64,000 bases of DNA, from positions 33,097,037 to 33,161,036 of the forward strand of contig NC_089777.1 of NCBI RefSeq assembly GCF_040412425.1, written 5' to 3'. The position numbers and the translations under genes are program-made. Shown in pieces: positions 45,550 through 56,345 of the stretch. The notes beneath the pieces were generated by a model. The model made no database searches. It saw only the letters and a program-made list of their open reading frames with translations, and was not told where the DNA came from. Source of the stretch: Macrobrachium rosenbergii (taxonomy: Eukaryota; Arthropoda; Malacostraca; Decapoda; Palaemonidae). Position 1 is the stretch's first letter, and each line of letters begins with the position of its first letter.

Positions 45550-45749
45550 ATCTTTCATTTCGTCACTGATAACTATAACTTCATCACTGATAACTTCATC
45601 ACTGATAACTATAACATCTTCTGAAGGACTCTTCTCATCACATTCTTGGGATGGGCCTGGTGGACTCCTCCAGTTAGTATCTTTGGGATCATTACTTCCA
45701 AGTTTAAGCTGCTTTTGAACCAGATGAGTATCTACCTTCACAAACTTTT
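45550..45749 (-). CDS. CCDC9-like gene, internal exon with SIM-like repeats (66 full codons)
   Basis: The acceptor is ATATTTTTCTTTCAG and the donor GTAAGT. Two nucleotides complete the codon begun in the exon at 54289-54411, giving EKFVKVDTHLVQKQLKLGSN. A Pro/Ser-rich part (WRSPPGPSQECDEKSPSED) is followed by VIVISDEVISDEVIVISDE, a duplicated motif resembling SUMO-interaction motifs (hydrophobic core then acidic/Ser). The exon ends after GAT in phase 0, joining the phase-0 exon at 35476-35772. The first codons have no stop in frame back to the acceptor. SUMO binding is only inferred from the motif. Confidence 0.75.
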
Positions 45750-46639
45750 CTGAAAGAAAAATATTCCAGGTAAATTTTTCACATAACACAATAAAATGGT
45801 ATTGTACCTAACGGCTAGGTAAATTTTAAAAAATACCAGCATTCTTTGTACCAATTAAGGTCAAATTATGCCATGCTTCTTATTACTGTATGGTAGAGTC
45901 TAGTAATTATGGACTTTAAGAAGATTTAAGTGTCTCTTAACAGTTTCTAACAATGAATGTTTGTTGCCAGTAAAATGTTTTCAGGCTTAACTTGGGTAGC
46001 TGTATAACTACTTCAATCTTGTAGCAGACAAGCCCTATGAAAGTCTAGCAATGTGACTTTGATCTCATTTAACAATTTTATAATACATTGCAAAGCCTTG
46101 TATCCAGAATCCTTTTATATGTCAATGTCACTTACCTAGATGTTTGTGAGTAAAGAATATAAAATAAAAAACATGCATCAAACGAATTTGAGATCACTAC
46201 CAAATTCCTTCCCTTTGCCACTTGATTATAACCTGCAGTGGCCACCAGAAGTGCTAGCAACATTCATCCCACACTCTGCTGGACTTAAGAAAACACATGA
46301 GTAAACACAACCACATACAATACTTTGAGTACTATTGGGCATCTGATCATGCATCACTCCTGTATTTGCATTGTTTTTTTATTGCATTTCAGTGTTACTG
46401 TTTCCATGTTAAACTGTGCTTCTGATTGGCCAACCTAAGGTGAAACATGACCAATCTAAGGTGAAACATAAGAAAGTTATTTTAAACCTGAAAGAAAAAT
46501 TACATTTGTGAAATGGTTGAGAAAGGAGAAAGCTACAGGATCTTGATGACAGAATTTACTATAGGATCATCTACTCTGATATCAGAAAACAAAGGAACTG
46601 AAATAATTTTTTGCTAAAACAGAAGCCCCCCAAAGCTGC
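45750..46639. other. Intronic sequence, no gene seen
   Basis: It is AT-rich without a sustained frame. CCAACCTAAGGTGAAACATG and a near repeat, CCAATCTAAGGTGAAACATA, lie next to each other at 46430-46470. Confidence 0.5.
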
Positions 46640-47760
46640 AGAAAATTGTCATATAATGTATTCTAATGTTGCAGATCTAGATCAAGTAATGTATGAATGG
46701 TTTTGTTTGAAATGTACACAACGAGTAAATCTGACTGGGCCTATGTTACGAGAAAAGCTGCAGAACTTCACAAAATGACAAACATTACAACCGGGTGCAG
46801 TTTTTTACTAGATGCCTGAAACATTTCATGAACAGACACAGTATACAGGTAGATGTGGAAATGTTCTGAAGACCAAGATTCAGCTAATGATTTCATCAAT
46901 ACTTTTGGCAAAATTGTTGCAGAGCACAATCCAACTCATCAAATTTATAATGTAAGATTCAAAATTAGTAGCAGAGAAACAAAAGCAAGTTTCTGAATTT
47001 TAAAAATACCATTGATCAAATCACTATTCTCATTTGTACTAATGCTACTAGTCATCATGTGAGATTACTCGTCACTGGTAAGTTATGAAAGCCTATATGT
47101 TTCAAGAACGCTATTCACCTTTCTGTTAATTGCCAAAACAATTCTAGTTCTTGGCTGACTTCTGAAATTTTTCGTTCCTAGTGTTAAGGATAATTCAAAA
47201 GCTTTAAGGACTTTCCAAAATAGTAAAGTTGTGTTACTTTTAGATAATTGCAAAGCCCCAACCTCCCACTGAAGATTTGGTGAACAGAAACACCTTTGTT
47301 GTTCATCTCCCTCAAATGTAATAAGCTTGTTGCAACCAATGGACCAAGTATAATCCAGAATTTTGAAATAAATTACAAGGTATTTTTACACCATTTGTTG
47401 CATACAATTTCTCAATTCAAATGAATTTCGGTGTCAAGGATGCAGTTTACGCTGGAAAAAATTGTGGTCTCTGGCAATCATTACTGACAAGGTAGTACGC
47501 AGTCTCAAAAAGGTGCAAGTGTGGAACATCTTACACTTGCTCAAGAGTCTAATTTTAATCAAGATGCTGTTGATGCTTGGCTGGAAGAAGATTCTGATTT
47601 ACCAGTCACCATACCTCTCAATGAAGATGCAACCACTTACAATCTTGAGGAAAAAAAAAAGACAACAGTGATGATGACCATACACAGACTAACATGGTGC
47701 TGTCATCAGCCATGCTCATACATGAATTTTCACTGATAAACAGTAATGACAGTAAACTCT
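46640..47760 (+). pseudogene. Jerky/Tigger-like (pogo superfamily) transposase pseudogene
   Basis: Plus-strand blocks in several frames follow the CENP-B/Jerky order. VADLDQVMYEWFCLKCTQRV then GPMLREKLQNFTK is the second HTH. SANDFINTFGKIVAEHNPTH then QIYNVRFK stands where the YNADETGLFWR block lies, with the Asp/Glu lost. NATSHHVRLLVTGK, PICFKNAIHL, SWLTSEIF and a VVLLLDNC-like region (around 47235) follow. A C-terminal part, VDAWLEEDSDLPVT then IPLNEDA (about 47550-47630), resembles the tail of such proteins. Stops are frequent. It lies antisense in the CCDC9-like intron. Confidence 0.65.
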
Positions 47761-48221
47761 TGCTAAATGGTTAAAATTCCCAGCTCAGTGATAGTTACCA
47801 TGTGAATAACATCTTTGGTGAATCTGTTAAAGTAATGAATAGCTTTATGGTGAAGCCATAATTTGTATCAAGAAAGTGGAGGTGTTAGCTGGTAATGTTT
47901 GGTGCACTTTCTGTGAAACATGGCTGCATGCAAGCAACCTGACCTGTGCAGGGAGTAAACAGCCCCTTCAACCAACAGTTTCTTATACTGTTTCCAGTTC
48001 ACAGCTGTTTGGGGTAAGAGAATTATGACTCGTCTGCATCAGTGGATGTTACGAGCACAGAAGGGTAGAAGTAACATATGGTATCACAGTCATAATTTTT
48101 CAGCAATTCAGAATAACCAGTAGCCTACAGTCTTGGGCCAAAGCTGAGGAAGGCTATAAAGTTCATGAAAAATGAATTTCTCATTTTTCTTAAATATAGC
48201 TTGCCAAATTATATGGAAATG
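47761..48221. other. Intronic sequence, no gene seen
   Basis: No motif is recognised. Part may be the 3' region of the preceding Jerky-like element, since its right border is not defined. Confidence 0.4.
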
Positions 48222-48532
48222 GAATTTAAAATTTTGGCCAAAGGCCAAGCACTGGGACCTATGAGGTCATTCAGCTCTGAAAGGGAAACAGAGTAAAAAG
48301 GTTTTAATGGAATAACAGGAGGAAACCTCACAGTTGTAATATGAAACAATTCTTAGAAGAGGGTGGAAAGTAAGATGGAAGAGACAGAATATGAACAGAG
48401 GTACAATAAAAGGAATGAAAGGAGTTGCACCTGGGAACTGAAGGGACACTGCAAAGAAACTTCAGTAATAATGCCTATACATAGTGCACTGCATGAGGTG
48501 CACCGACAGTACTAACCCCTTTCAGGGCTTGT
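48222..48532 (-). repeat. LINE 3'-tail copy (5'-truncated)
   Basis: It matches the 3' UTR at 42105-42412 in the same orientation: GGCCAAAGGCCAAGCACTGG, CCTATGAGGTCATTCAG, AACAGGAGGAAACCT, GAGGGTGGAAAGTAAGATGG and GCACTGCATGAGGTGCAC on the plus strand. There is no RT sequence. Confidence 0.8.
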
Positions 48533-49750
48533 TAAATTAAAGGTGTGTCTTATATTTCAGGAAACATGGAAAGTAAGAATAAATACAGAAAAGTTACTGT
48601 ACAGTTGCTCTGGAAATTTCTGACACACCTTTCAGTGAATTTCGTTCCACAAAAGATATTATTTTCTTTTTCAAATCATCGAGAATAAGATTAATATGCA
48701 TACAAACAATATTGTATATAAAATTGGGAGAAAAATAATGTGAATTAACAAAATTTAATGAAACATTTCAAAAACCAAAACTATCGTTTGATGAAATTAG
48801 AGAATTGAAATACAGAGCATGTTCATCTTCAAAATCTCAAAAACTGTGAGCATTTACTTTCACTATTACATTAGAATATTTATGTTTAATACTCAAATAA
48901 TTAGATTATTGTTGATATCTATATATACTCATATTTGAGTGACACTGGTCTTCATGACGTCACCCATTGCGTGGGCGGGAAAACAAACCATTTAATATAA
49001 ATCAGTAGACTGTCAACTTTATCATGATGAAGTTTCACTGTTGGCATTCCAGGAAAACACGGCAAGCTTTGATTAAATTACATGAGGAAAGGGTTACGTG
49101 GGTACAAGCTGAATCAAAACAACTAATGTGTTGAATTTAAAAATGGTAGGAATAATAATAGTCCAAGTAAAAAGGTGTAATTCAAGATGAATTTTAGCTT
49201 TCTTTTTATTGTAAGTCTATTATAGCAATCATGCTGCTTCATTTCATTATTTCCATTCATAAGAACGAAGGTTTTATTGTCATAACGTCTATCACAAGAA
49301 TTGGGCATTTGTCCAATTTTGGGTCTATTATAAAGATTAAACCTTTATACTTCTTTTTATAGGTCTATTATAAAAATGACACTATTGTATATCATTATAG
49401 GTCCATAATAAGGATTTAATCTTTATATCACTATAGACCATTCATATGAATTGGATATTTGTATCAGTAGTATAGGTCTATTATATGAATCAAGGCTTTA
49501 CAGAGCTAATATTATATTCAGTGCATATTTTAGAGATACTTTGTTTTATTCTAGTAGTGTTTCCTTTGGTAACAATCCATCTATACTTCACACAGAAGTT
49601 AAATGTAAATTACTATTTGAATACTTTTGTATACACAGAGGTTGGGAGTAGGCCTAGGATCTATGCTCGTTTTCTTCTTGATTATAATTTTCATCACCTT
49701 TTACTACTGTTTTATCACTTTTAGCTATTACCTGAAAACATCCAACCATC
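48533..49750. other. Intronic sequence; possible upstream part of a Tc1 pseudogene
   Basis: Repeated TATTATA and GGTCTATTATA-type motifs occur near 49340-49500. GACGTCACCCATTGCGTGGG lies near 48957. No open frame is recognised. Confidence 0.4.
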
Positions 49751-49924
49751 ATGGAAGACGGGAAGAATTACTGTAGCATCCCCATAGAATGGATGGCTGC
49801 CAGTGGTCCAGGGGAACTTGCAAACACTGACTTACAAATGAACAGTTCCCAATATATTAGCAAGCTACAGAAAGTTTTGGTGGCATCAGTGAGGGCCCTG
49901 CTAATCCCCAGGCCAGAACCAATA

Positions 49925-50201
49925 CAGGCAGTCCCTGGTTATCGGCGGGGTCCCGTTCTGAGGGTGTGATGGTAACCGAAAATCGCTGCTAACTGAAAAT
50001 TGGTGACTTTCGGCACTTTTTTGGTGAGTTTCGGGGCTTATTGACATCGAAAAGCACTGATTTTCGGTTATCGGTGCCTCTGTTAGGTATGTATCAGCAC
50101 CAATACCCAATTATCGGTGCTGGTAAGCAGAAATCGGCGATTTTCGTCACTAAATGAAGCCGTAAAACCGAATCACCAAGCCGTTAACCAGGGACTACCT
50201 G
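49925..50201. mobile_element. Short pogo-like MITE (277 bp) inside the Tc1 pseudogene
   Basis: It is flanked by TA (49923-49924 and 50202-50203). The ends are CAGGCAGTCCCTGGTTATCG and, reverse-complemented, CAGGTAGTCCCTGGTTAACG. The interior has several ATTTTCGG/TTTTCGGTTATCGG palindromic units. The same family lies at 55579-55913. Confidence 0.85.
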
Positions 50202-50328
50202 TATATGTAGTCATGGACAACTCTTCTGTTAATAATGCTGCCCAAATTGTAAAAGAATGGTTTAGAGAACATCCGCAAGTAATCAGAACTGAATGGCAAA
50301 CAAAGCCGCCTGACTAAAATGCCATTAA

Positions 50329-52062
50329 CCCTCTGGCGATCCGATGATGCGAAACCGTGTCAATAAATTTTTTGCCATAAGTGCTCCGAAGACGCGATTT
50401 CTGCGTCATCCGTGAGTTATTTTCAGGGGAAATTCACCAAAAACAAAAGTCATCCAAAGAAAACGAGGACTGGGCCATTGCGTGGGCAGATCTTGGACTT
50501 ACAAGAAAACGTAAACAGGTAACCGATAGGTATCGCGCATGCACCACAGTCCTCCCCCAACTAAAGCACTGCACCTCCTATTGTGACCAAGTTCAACACG
50601 TCTTTTTAGCACTCACATTTTTTGCTTTGTTGTCATTTATCTGCGTTTGTGAAGTGCTTTCGCTTTTGCTATTGTTATAAAAGTGTTTGCAAGTGATTGT
50701 TGAGTATTTTGAATAATATTTCAAGTGTTTTTTGATAAGATAAATAGGAATTTACTTTTTTTTTACATATATTTGTCTTTCAACAACATTTTACGTCTTT
50801 CAGCTTCAACTGCTCAATTTTTCTGGGAACACTTATTGCTTTTATGGGCCATTTTATAGAAAATTTATTTAGCTTTCCATTGCAATTTTCACTTTTTTCT
50901 TAGCATTATTCATTACTGAGTAATTATGAAAAATGTAAGCGTAAATATGAGCACTCAAGAACCCAGTCGAGCCCGCAGTTCGGCCAAAGGTTTACGAGTG
51001 TGTGAGTAATTTTTTGTACGCCTGTTTGTGCATCTGTAAATAACTTCAATGTGCATGTATTATACATCATTCAAATGGCCATTCTTTGTACTTTATCGTG
51101 CTGAATGGCAAAATGTAAAAATATCAACGTTTCTATATAACAATCTTTAGCGAACACTTGACTTTATGTGAAAAAAACAAAACTTACGACTTTGAGCTTC
51201 AATTGCTCAATTATTTACTAGGAACACCTATTGATTTTAAGTAATATATATACAGGAAATTTATTCAGTTTTCCATCGCAGTTTTAACTTTTTTTTTGGC
51301 ATTATTTATTACCGAGCAATTACAAAAAATGTCAGCGTATATATATACGCGTTGAATGCCGTAGTTCGGCCGGAATTTATGCATGCGTAGATAACTTTTT
51401 GTACGCCTGTTTGTGCATCTGTAAATAACGTCAATGTGTATGTATTATATATCATTCAAATGGCCATTCTTTGTACTTTACCATGCTGAACAGCAAAACG
51501 TAAAAATATCAACGTTTATATATAAAACTCATTGCTGTATTTTTTCTAAGAAAAAGAAAAAAGATTGCCCATAATCTAACGACAATTTCTCAATTTTATT
51601 CTAACAATACATATATCGTTATTTTGTGCATTTTATAGGAAGTTTATTCAGCTTTCTAATGCCACCTTTATTTTTTTTTCTATCTTTATTTCTTACTTAG
51701 ATTGCTTTCACGTGAAATTTCAAACATTTCCACACAACTTTACTTATAAAATAAACTCCTCAAACCTAATTATTATATTTTTCATGATTATTTCAAAGAA
51801 ATATCTACGATTTTCCTTAAAAATTTCACGTTCATCATGTCTTTTTTTTATTATTTTTAAGCCTTGCAAAGATTTTCTGATTGCTTTAGAAAAAATTACA
51901 TCATTTGCCGACATCATAAAACAAACCAGAAGCCTCTATCAGTTATAGTTTGGACGTATCGATTTTTACAAAGAAACTTTTCCACGCGAGCCCCACTTTT
52001 CCCTCCATGGTATAAGCTGTGTACCGGGTAGCGCTATAGGAACCCCCGTAACAGCGAGAGGG
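50329..52062. mobile_element. Second TTAA-flanked element with internal tandem units (piggyBac-like)
   Basis: TTAA at 50325-50328 and 52063-52066 flanks CCCTCTGGCGAT on the left and, reverse-complemented, CCCTCTCGCTGT on the right. The interior holds about 2.5 units of roughly 385-390 bp: GTACGCCTGTTTGTGCATCT occurs at 51016 and 51401, and a CAG/AGCTTTCCAT block recurs near 50870, 51260 and 51650. Like the 9475-11664 element it has no transposase, TTAA ends, large tandem units and GTTCGGCC-type motifs. Confidence 0.75.
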
Positions 52063-52369
52063 TTAAAAGTCTTTGGGGTTATATGACTAATAAATGGGCT
52101 GTAAGTGATACCAAGACCAGAAAGCACTTAATATGACATGGCAAATCAGACTGGGAGTCACTTAATCCTAAACGGAATGAAATAAAAACTTTTGTGAAAA
52201 GATAATGGGTTCAATGTCCAAGATATTATATGTTAATTGACTAATATCTATAGTTTTATGTTGCAATGGTTTGACTATTAACAGCCTTTACTTGTTTATT
52301 TATCAACTTATTTATTTATTTACATTTATTTCTTACAAGAAACATATAGGTCTTTGTGAAAAAGTTAAG

Positions 52370-52637
52370 TATACCTTAGTTTTACCAGACCACTGAGCTG
52401 ATTAACAGTTCTCCTACGGCTGGCCCGAAGGATTTTACTTATTTGACGTGGCTAAGAACCAATTGGTTACCTAGCAACGGGACCTACAGCTTATTGTGGA
52501 ATCTGAACCACCTTACAACGAGAAATGAATTTCTATCACCAGAAATAAATTCCTCTAATTCTTCATTAGCCGGCCGGAGACTTGAACTTGGGCCTAGCGA
52601 GTGCTAGCTGACATCTCTACTGACTTTCCCAACGAGG
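52370..52637 (-). mobile_element. tRNA-derived SINE
   Basis: On the minus strand the head (52637 downward) has a box A-like AAAGTCAGTAGAGATGTCAG and a box B-like AAGTTCAAGTCTCC (52576-52589), spaced as in a tRNA promoter. A body follows with CAATTGGTTCTTAGCCACGT, and an end with CTGTTAATCAGCTCAGTGGT. Length is about 270 bp. Transcription by RNA polymerase III would be expected for an active copy. Confidence 0.75.
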
Positions 52638-53103
52638 AATTCAGGTCATGAAAATTGTTGTATAGATTGCAAATATATTGTTGAGTACAGTACAAATAAC
52701 TATACCCATTCACACTCTATTCATTATTTCATTTACCTAATATCTTAAAAGATAATATTGTAGTTAGTTGCAGCAATTCTGGCCAAACAAATACACATGG
52801 TTAAGGAAAAAGAATGGAAATTTATTTTCAGAGAAGCAAGCAGTGCAGATTACACACCAACAAGTGCTTTCTCTATCTCTTATAATATTGGAATCTGCTA
52901 AAATCAATAAGAACAAAAGTCTACAGTTTTCCTGAAGTAGGCTACATATGACCTGGTGAAAGTCTGAGTGATACTATGTTACAGTCTAAGGACGTGAGGG
53001 ATGGCCTAGTTAAAGCTGCCAGTTACTATTTTGTAAACTCTTGTCTGCAACGCAATGAAAAGTGTGCCAGAACTTCCCAGGGTGACTGCACATGAAATGA
53101 GAA
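52638..53103. other. Intronic sequence, no gene seen
   Basis: No recognisable frame or repeat lies between the SINE and the next LINE tail. Confidence 0.5.
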
Positions 53104-53262
53104 TGGAATGGAATATAAAATTTTGGCCAAAGGCCAAGTGCTGTGACCAATGAGGTCATTCAGGACTGACAGGGAAATTGAGAGTAAAAAGGTTTGAAAG
53201 GTGTAACAGGAGGAAAACCTTGCAGTTGCACTATGAAACAATTGTTAGGAGAGGGTGGAAAG
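53104..53262 (-). repeat. LINE 3'-tail fragment
   Basis: It shares GGCCAAAGGCCAAGTGCTG, ATGAGGTCATTCAG, GTGTAACAGGAGGAAAACCT and GAGAGGGTGGAAAGTAAG with the other tails, then stops. It is thus the most severely 5'-truncated of the four copies. Confidence 0.8.
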
Positions 53263-54288
53263 TAAGCACAAATAGGAAACTATGTACAGTATTTTTTTAT
53301 GGAAGCTGCATATTTTTCATAAAACCTAGTTATTATCTTTACCTTTCATAAGTGCCACTACACTAGCACCTTTCAATAAGAGCCATTTCATTAGCACAGT
53401 TCTCTAGATAACATAAATGTTTCCAATCTGGACAATTTTGTTATGGTAAGATACCAATAATTATGCTGACCTATGAGATAACCATGAAATGCAGTTATTT
53501 AGCACTGTATGAGTTAAGCCAGGAAAGAATACCATTTAACAGTGATTATGAGAGTGGCAAAAAATAAAGTCTTTGTGCTATGTATTTTTCTTCTATATCC
53601 TTTGTGATAGCTTTTTCCAATGTTAATCTTTCTTACTGATTTTACTCTGGCAGTCAACTGGTTGTGTTGTTTACAGCCTATAACTTCACCGTAGACAGCT
53701 ATATCTTGTACTGTATAACCTTTGTGATAATTGTGTAGTATTCACATTTTCTCATCAGTTCATGCCCTGTTGTATATGGAAGTAGTGTGTTTTACACAAC
53801 TTTATATTTGTAGTCTTAATTTTTACAGTTTCAATTGTTTATCAAGTGTTTCAATAGTTTATTGGTGGAGTTTGCTAAATCATAAACTATGCTAAACTGG
53901 AAAACTAAATTTGATAACTGCCACTTACCAGTAACTTATGCCTTAAATGCTGCATGGAGTTTGTTACTGCAAGATTCTACAGGACAAAATTTGACTTTTA
54001 ACCTGTTTTATATGCAAATTTATGGTTCAAATGCATGAGAACATTTAAGTAATATTAAAATGTATGACCATTATTGGTGTAAAAAAAGTTTTATGATTTT
54101 TTTTGTCAGTGCAAGTGAATTATTTTATAAAAATGTCCTTCAAGCATTGATTACCATAGTTGCTGTGGGGCCAGTTTATAAATTAAATTAAGCAATCAAT
54201 CATGCATTACAAACTTCCTTACAATTATCTGAAATTTTCCTTAAATTTAATTAATAACTGACAGTCAAAAGTCCATTTCCTTATTTAC
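53263..54288. other. Intronic sequence, no gene seen
   Basis: AT-rich, without repeats or frames that I can name. Confidence 0.5.
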
Positions 54289-54411
54289 CTCTAGATTCAT
54301 GGCTATTCCCCTTTCTTCGTTCTCTCTGTGATTTACGCTGCTGCTGACTAGGTTGTGCAGAACCATCATTATTTGGAAGATGAATCAAGTCAGCCAACTT
54401 GTAATTTTCAT
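54289..54411 (-). CDS. CCDC9-like gene, internal exon (basic, Gln/Arg-rich, 40 full codons)
   Basis: The acceptor is TTTTTTCCCCATCAG and the donor GTAAAT (AGAG/GTAAATAAG). The exon completes the codon begun in the exon at 56944-56996 (1 + 2 nt) and reads ENYKLADLIHLPNNDGSAQP, then SQQQRKSQRERRKGNSHES. It leaves one G to start the first codon of the next exon. The strongly basic QRKSQRERRKG part fits an RNA-binding, disordered linker, but that is an inference. The reading frame continues open upstream of the acceptor, which is why the longer open frame (to 54556) should not be used as the exon. Confidence 0.7.
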
Positions 54412-55070
54412 CTGATGGGGAAAAAATTAAGATTAATTTCTTTCTTGCAAAATTCATACCTGATCTACCATCTAACTCAAACCCCACAAAATACTTCTGC
54501 TTCTCTTCCTCTACCACGATACATAGTAGCACAAATTTTTGAAAAACATCATGCACTGCTTCTGGTTTTATCCAAAAGTGTTTTCCTCAGGGTAGAACTC
54601 TCGATTTCTCTGGATTTACGTTGTCAGAATCACTGGTCAGGCTTCCAATCTCTTTTCTAATCAATCTCCCCCATGCCACTAAATGAGACCCTAAATTTCT
54701 TAGTACAGTTTTTATCCAAGACTTTCTTTTACAGGTAGGGTCCATGCTTCTTACTATAATTACATACATATGGAGAGACCTTTAAATATATGATCTCCAC
54801 TCTATGATGCCATTTTGCTATAAAGTTCCTACTCCTTATACAGTGATATTTTTCTCTTCTGAACAAATTAATCACCATACTCTAATGACAGTTTTCCATA
54901 AAGTACCTGCATTCTTGCCACAAGTATGATTTTAATTACCTTATTATGTGTATGGTGATGGTCTTTACATGGGAAACTTCAATGTCACTACAGTGGCTCA
55001 ACTCCATCCTGAGTATTTTAATAGTTTTATCACAAAAAATGCATTTAGTCACAAAAATTATATGAATATA
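54412..55070. other. Intronic sequence, no gene seen
   Basis: Nothing is recognised between the exon and the first MITE at 55071. Confidence 0.5.
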
Positions 55071-55432
55071 CAGGCAGTCCCCGGTTTACGACAGTGGTTC
55101 CATTCCTACGCCACATCATAAGCCGAAAATCGTCGTAAGCTGCGACATCATCAAAAATCACAAGAAAACCTTAGAAAACCTTACTTTTAATCCTTTGGGT
55201 ATCTTGAAAATGAACATAACCTGCATTTTTATTAAATTTTTCATCAAAAAACTCCAAATTTTCATTATTCTGCCATTTTGGAGCCATATTTCTTCCATTG
55301 GATTGGCGTTGTAAGCGTCATAGCCCCAGAACGTGTCATAAACCAGCAAATAATTTCTGATGAATATATTTGAAAAGTATCGTAAGCTTGGAACATCGTA
55401 AGCCGAATCCGTCGTAGCCCAAGGACTGCCTG
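55071..55432. mobile_element. pogo-like MITE (362 bp)
   Basis: TA flanks (55069-55070 and 55433-55434). The ends are CAGGCAGTCCCCGGTTTACG and, reverse-complemented, CAGGCAGTCCTTGGGCTACG. Inside are repeated CGTCGTAAG and CATCGTAAGCCG units. Confidence 0.85.
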
Positions 55433-55479
55433 TACACTAATTAGTAAATATTTCTCTATGAAAAATACCACGAATAGGC

Positions 55480-55576
55480 AAATTTTCTGTGGATAATGTG
55501 TATATACGTTCCACAGAAAAATCTGCGAATAGGTGAAACCATAAATCTGGAATCACGAAAAGGCGGGGGTCCACTG
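55480..55576. mobile_element. Right-end fragment of another pogo-like MITE
   Basis: AATCTGCGAATAGGTGAAAC leads to AGGCGGGGGTCCACTG just before TA at 55577-55578. Reverse-complemented this is a CAGTGGACCCCCGCCT end, a classic pogo/Tigger-type terminus. No left end is seen within 100 bp; it may be truncated. Confidence 0.55.
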
Positions 55577-55578
55577 TA

Positions 55579-55913
55579 CAGGCAGTCCTCGGTTATCGGC
55601 GGGGGTTCCGATCTGGGGGTGTGATGATAACCGAAAATTGCCACTAACTGAAAATCGGCGATTTCCGGCGCTTTTTCAGCGATTTTCAGGCTTTTTGGCG
55701 CCGAAAAGCGCCGATTTTTTATTATCGGCGCCTCTGTTAGGTATGTATTGGCGCCAATACCCAATTATTGGCTGTGATAAGCGGAAATCGGCGATTTTCG
55801 GTGGTGGAAATCGGCGATTTTCGGTGGCGAAAATTGCCAATTTTTGTCACTAGACAAGCCCCATAAAACCGGATTGTCATTAACTGAGCCTGCTGTTAAC
55901 CGAGGACTGCCTG
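55579..55913. mobile_element. pogo-like MITE (335 bp), same family as 49925-50201
   Basis: It starts CAGGCAGTCCTCGGTTATCG right after the TA that ends the previous fragment, and ends GTTAACCGAGGACTGCCTG. The right flank is TG instead of TA, a one-base decay of the duplication. The interior is a series of GAAAATCGGCGATTTTCGG-like palindromes. Confidence 0.85.
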
Positions 55914-56035
55914 TGCTTGATTTCAACTGAATATTATATAAAGTAACATTCTAAGTACATACATGGGTTATTAGTTACATAAAACATGAAATAAAATGCA
56001 AGATTATTAAACACACTCAAAATTCACTCTGGAAA

Positions 56036-56345
56036 GGAATGGAATATAAAATTTAGGCCAAAGGCCAAGTGCTGAGACCTGAGGTCATTCAGTGCTGAAA
56101 GGGAAATTGAGAATAAAAAGGTTTTCAAGGTGTAACAGGAGGAAAACCTTGCAGTTGCCCCATGAAACAACTGTTAGGAGAGGGCGGAAAGTAAGACGGA
56201 AGAAAGAGAATATGAATGGAGGCACAGTAAAAGGAATGAAAGGGGTTGCAGCTAGCTTCCAAAGGGATGGTTCAAAGAAACTTGAGTAATGCCTACAGTG
56301 CACTGCGTGAGATGCACTGACAGAACTACCTCCCTATGGGGAACA
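56036..56345 (-). repeat. LINE 3'-tail copy (5'-truncated)
   Basis: It matches 42105-42412 and 48222-48532 over nearly 300 bp in the same orientation, including TTTAGGCCAAAGGCCAAGTG, AGGTCATTCAGTGCTGAAAG and GCACTGCGTGAGATGCACTG. Confidence 0.8.

Larger units (their letters stand above)
49751..52250 (+). pseudogene. Tc1/mariner transposase pseudogene split by two later insertions
   Basis: The transposase is readable in three pieces. Piece 1 (49751-49922) has AASGPGELANTDLQMNSSQY, then LVASVRALLIPRPEPI. Piece 2 (50204-50324) has VVMDNSSVNNAAQIVKEWFR, then HPQVIRTEWQTKPPD and a stop; this holds the second catalytic Asp, while the Glu of PIE is Asn. Piece 3 (52070-52250) has LWGYMTNKWAVSDTKTRKHL, then stops. 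The gaps are filled exactly by a TA-flanked MITE (49925-50201) and a TTAA element (50329-52062). About 36 residues lie between Asp and the Glu position, so it belongs to a different subgroup from the DD35E element. The N-terminal half was not found. Confidence 0.75.

Noticed and set aside
48222..48532. Independent SINE family for the ~300-bp tail repeats
   Set aside because: The copy at 42.1 kb is directly continuous with a LINE reverse transcriptase C-terminus, and no convincing box A/box B pair was seen, so truncated LINE 3' ends explain them better.
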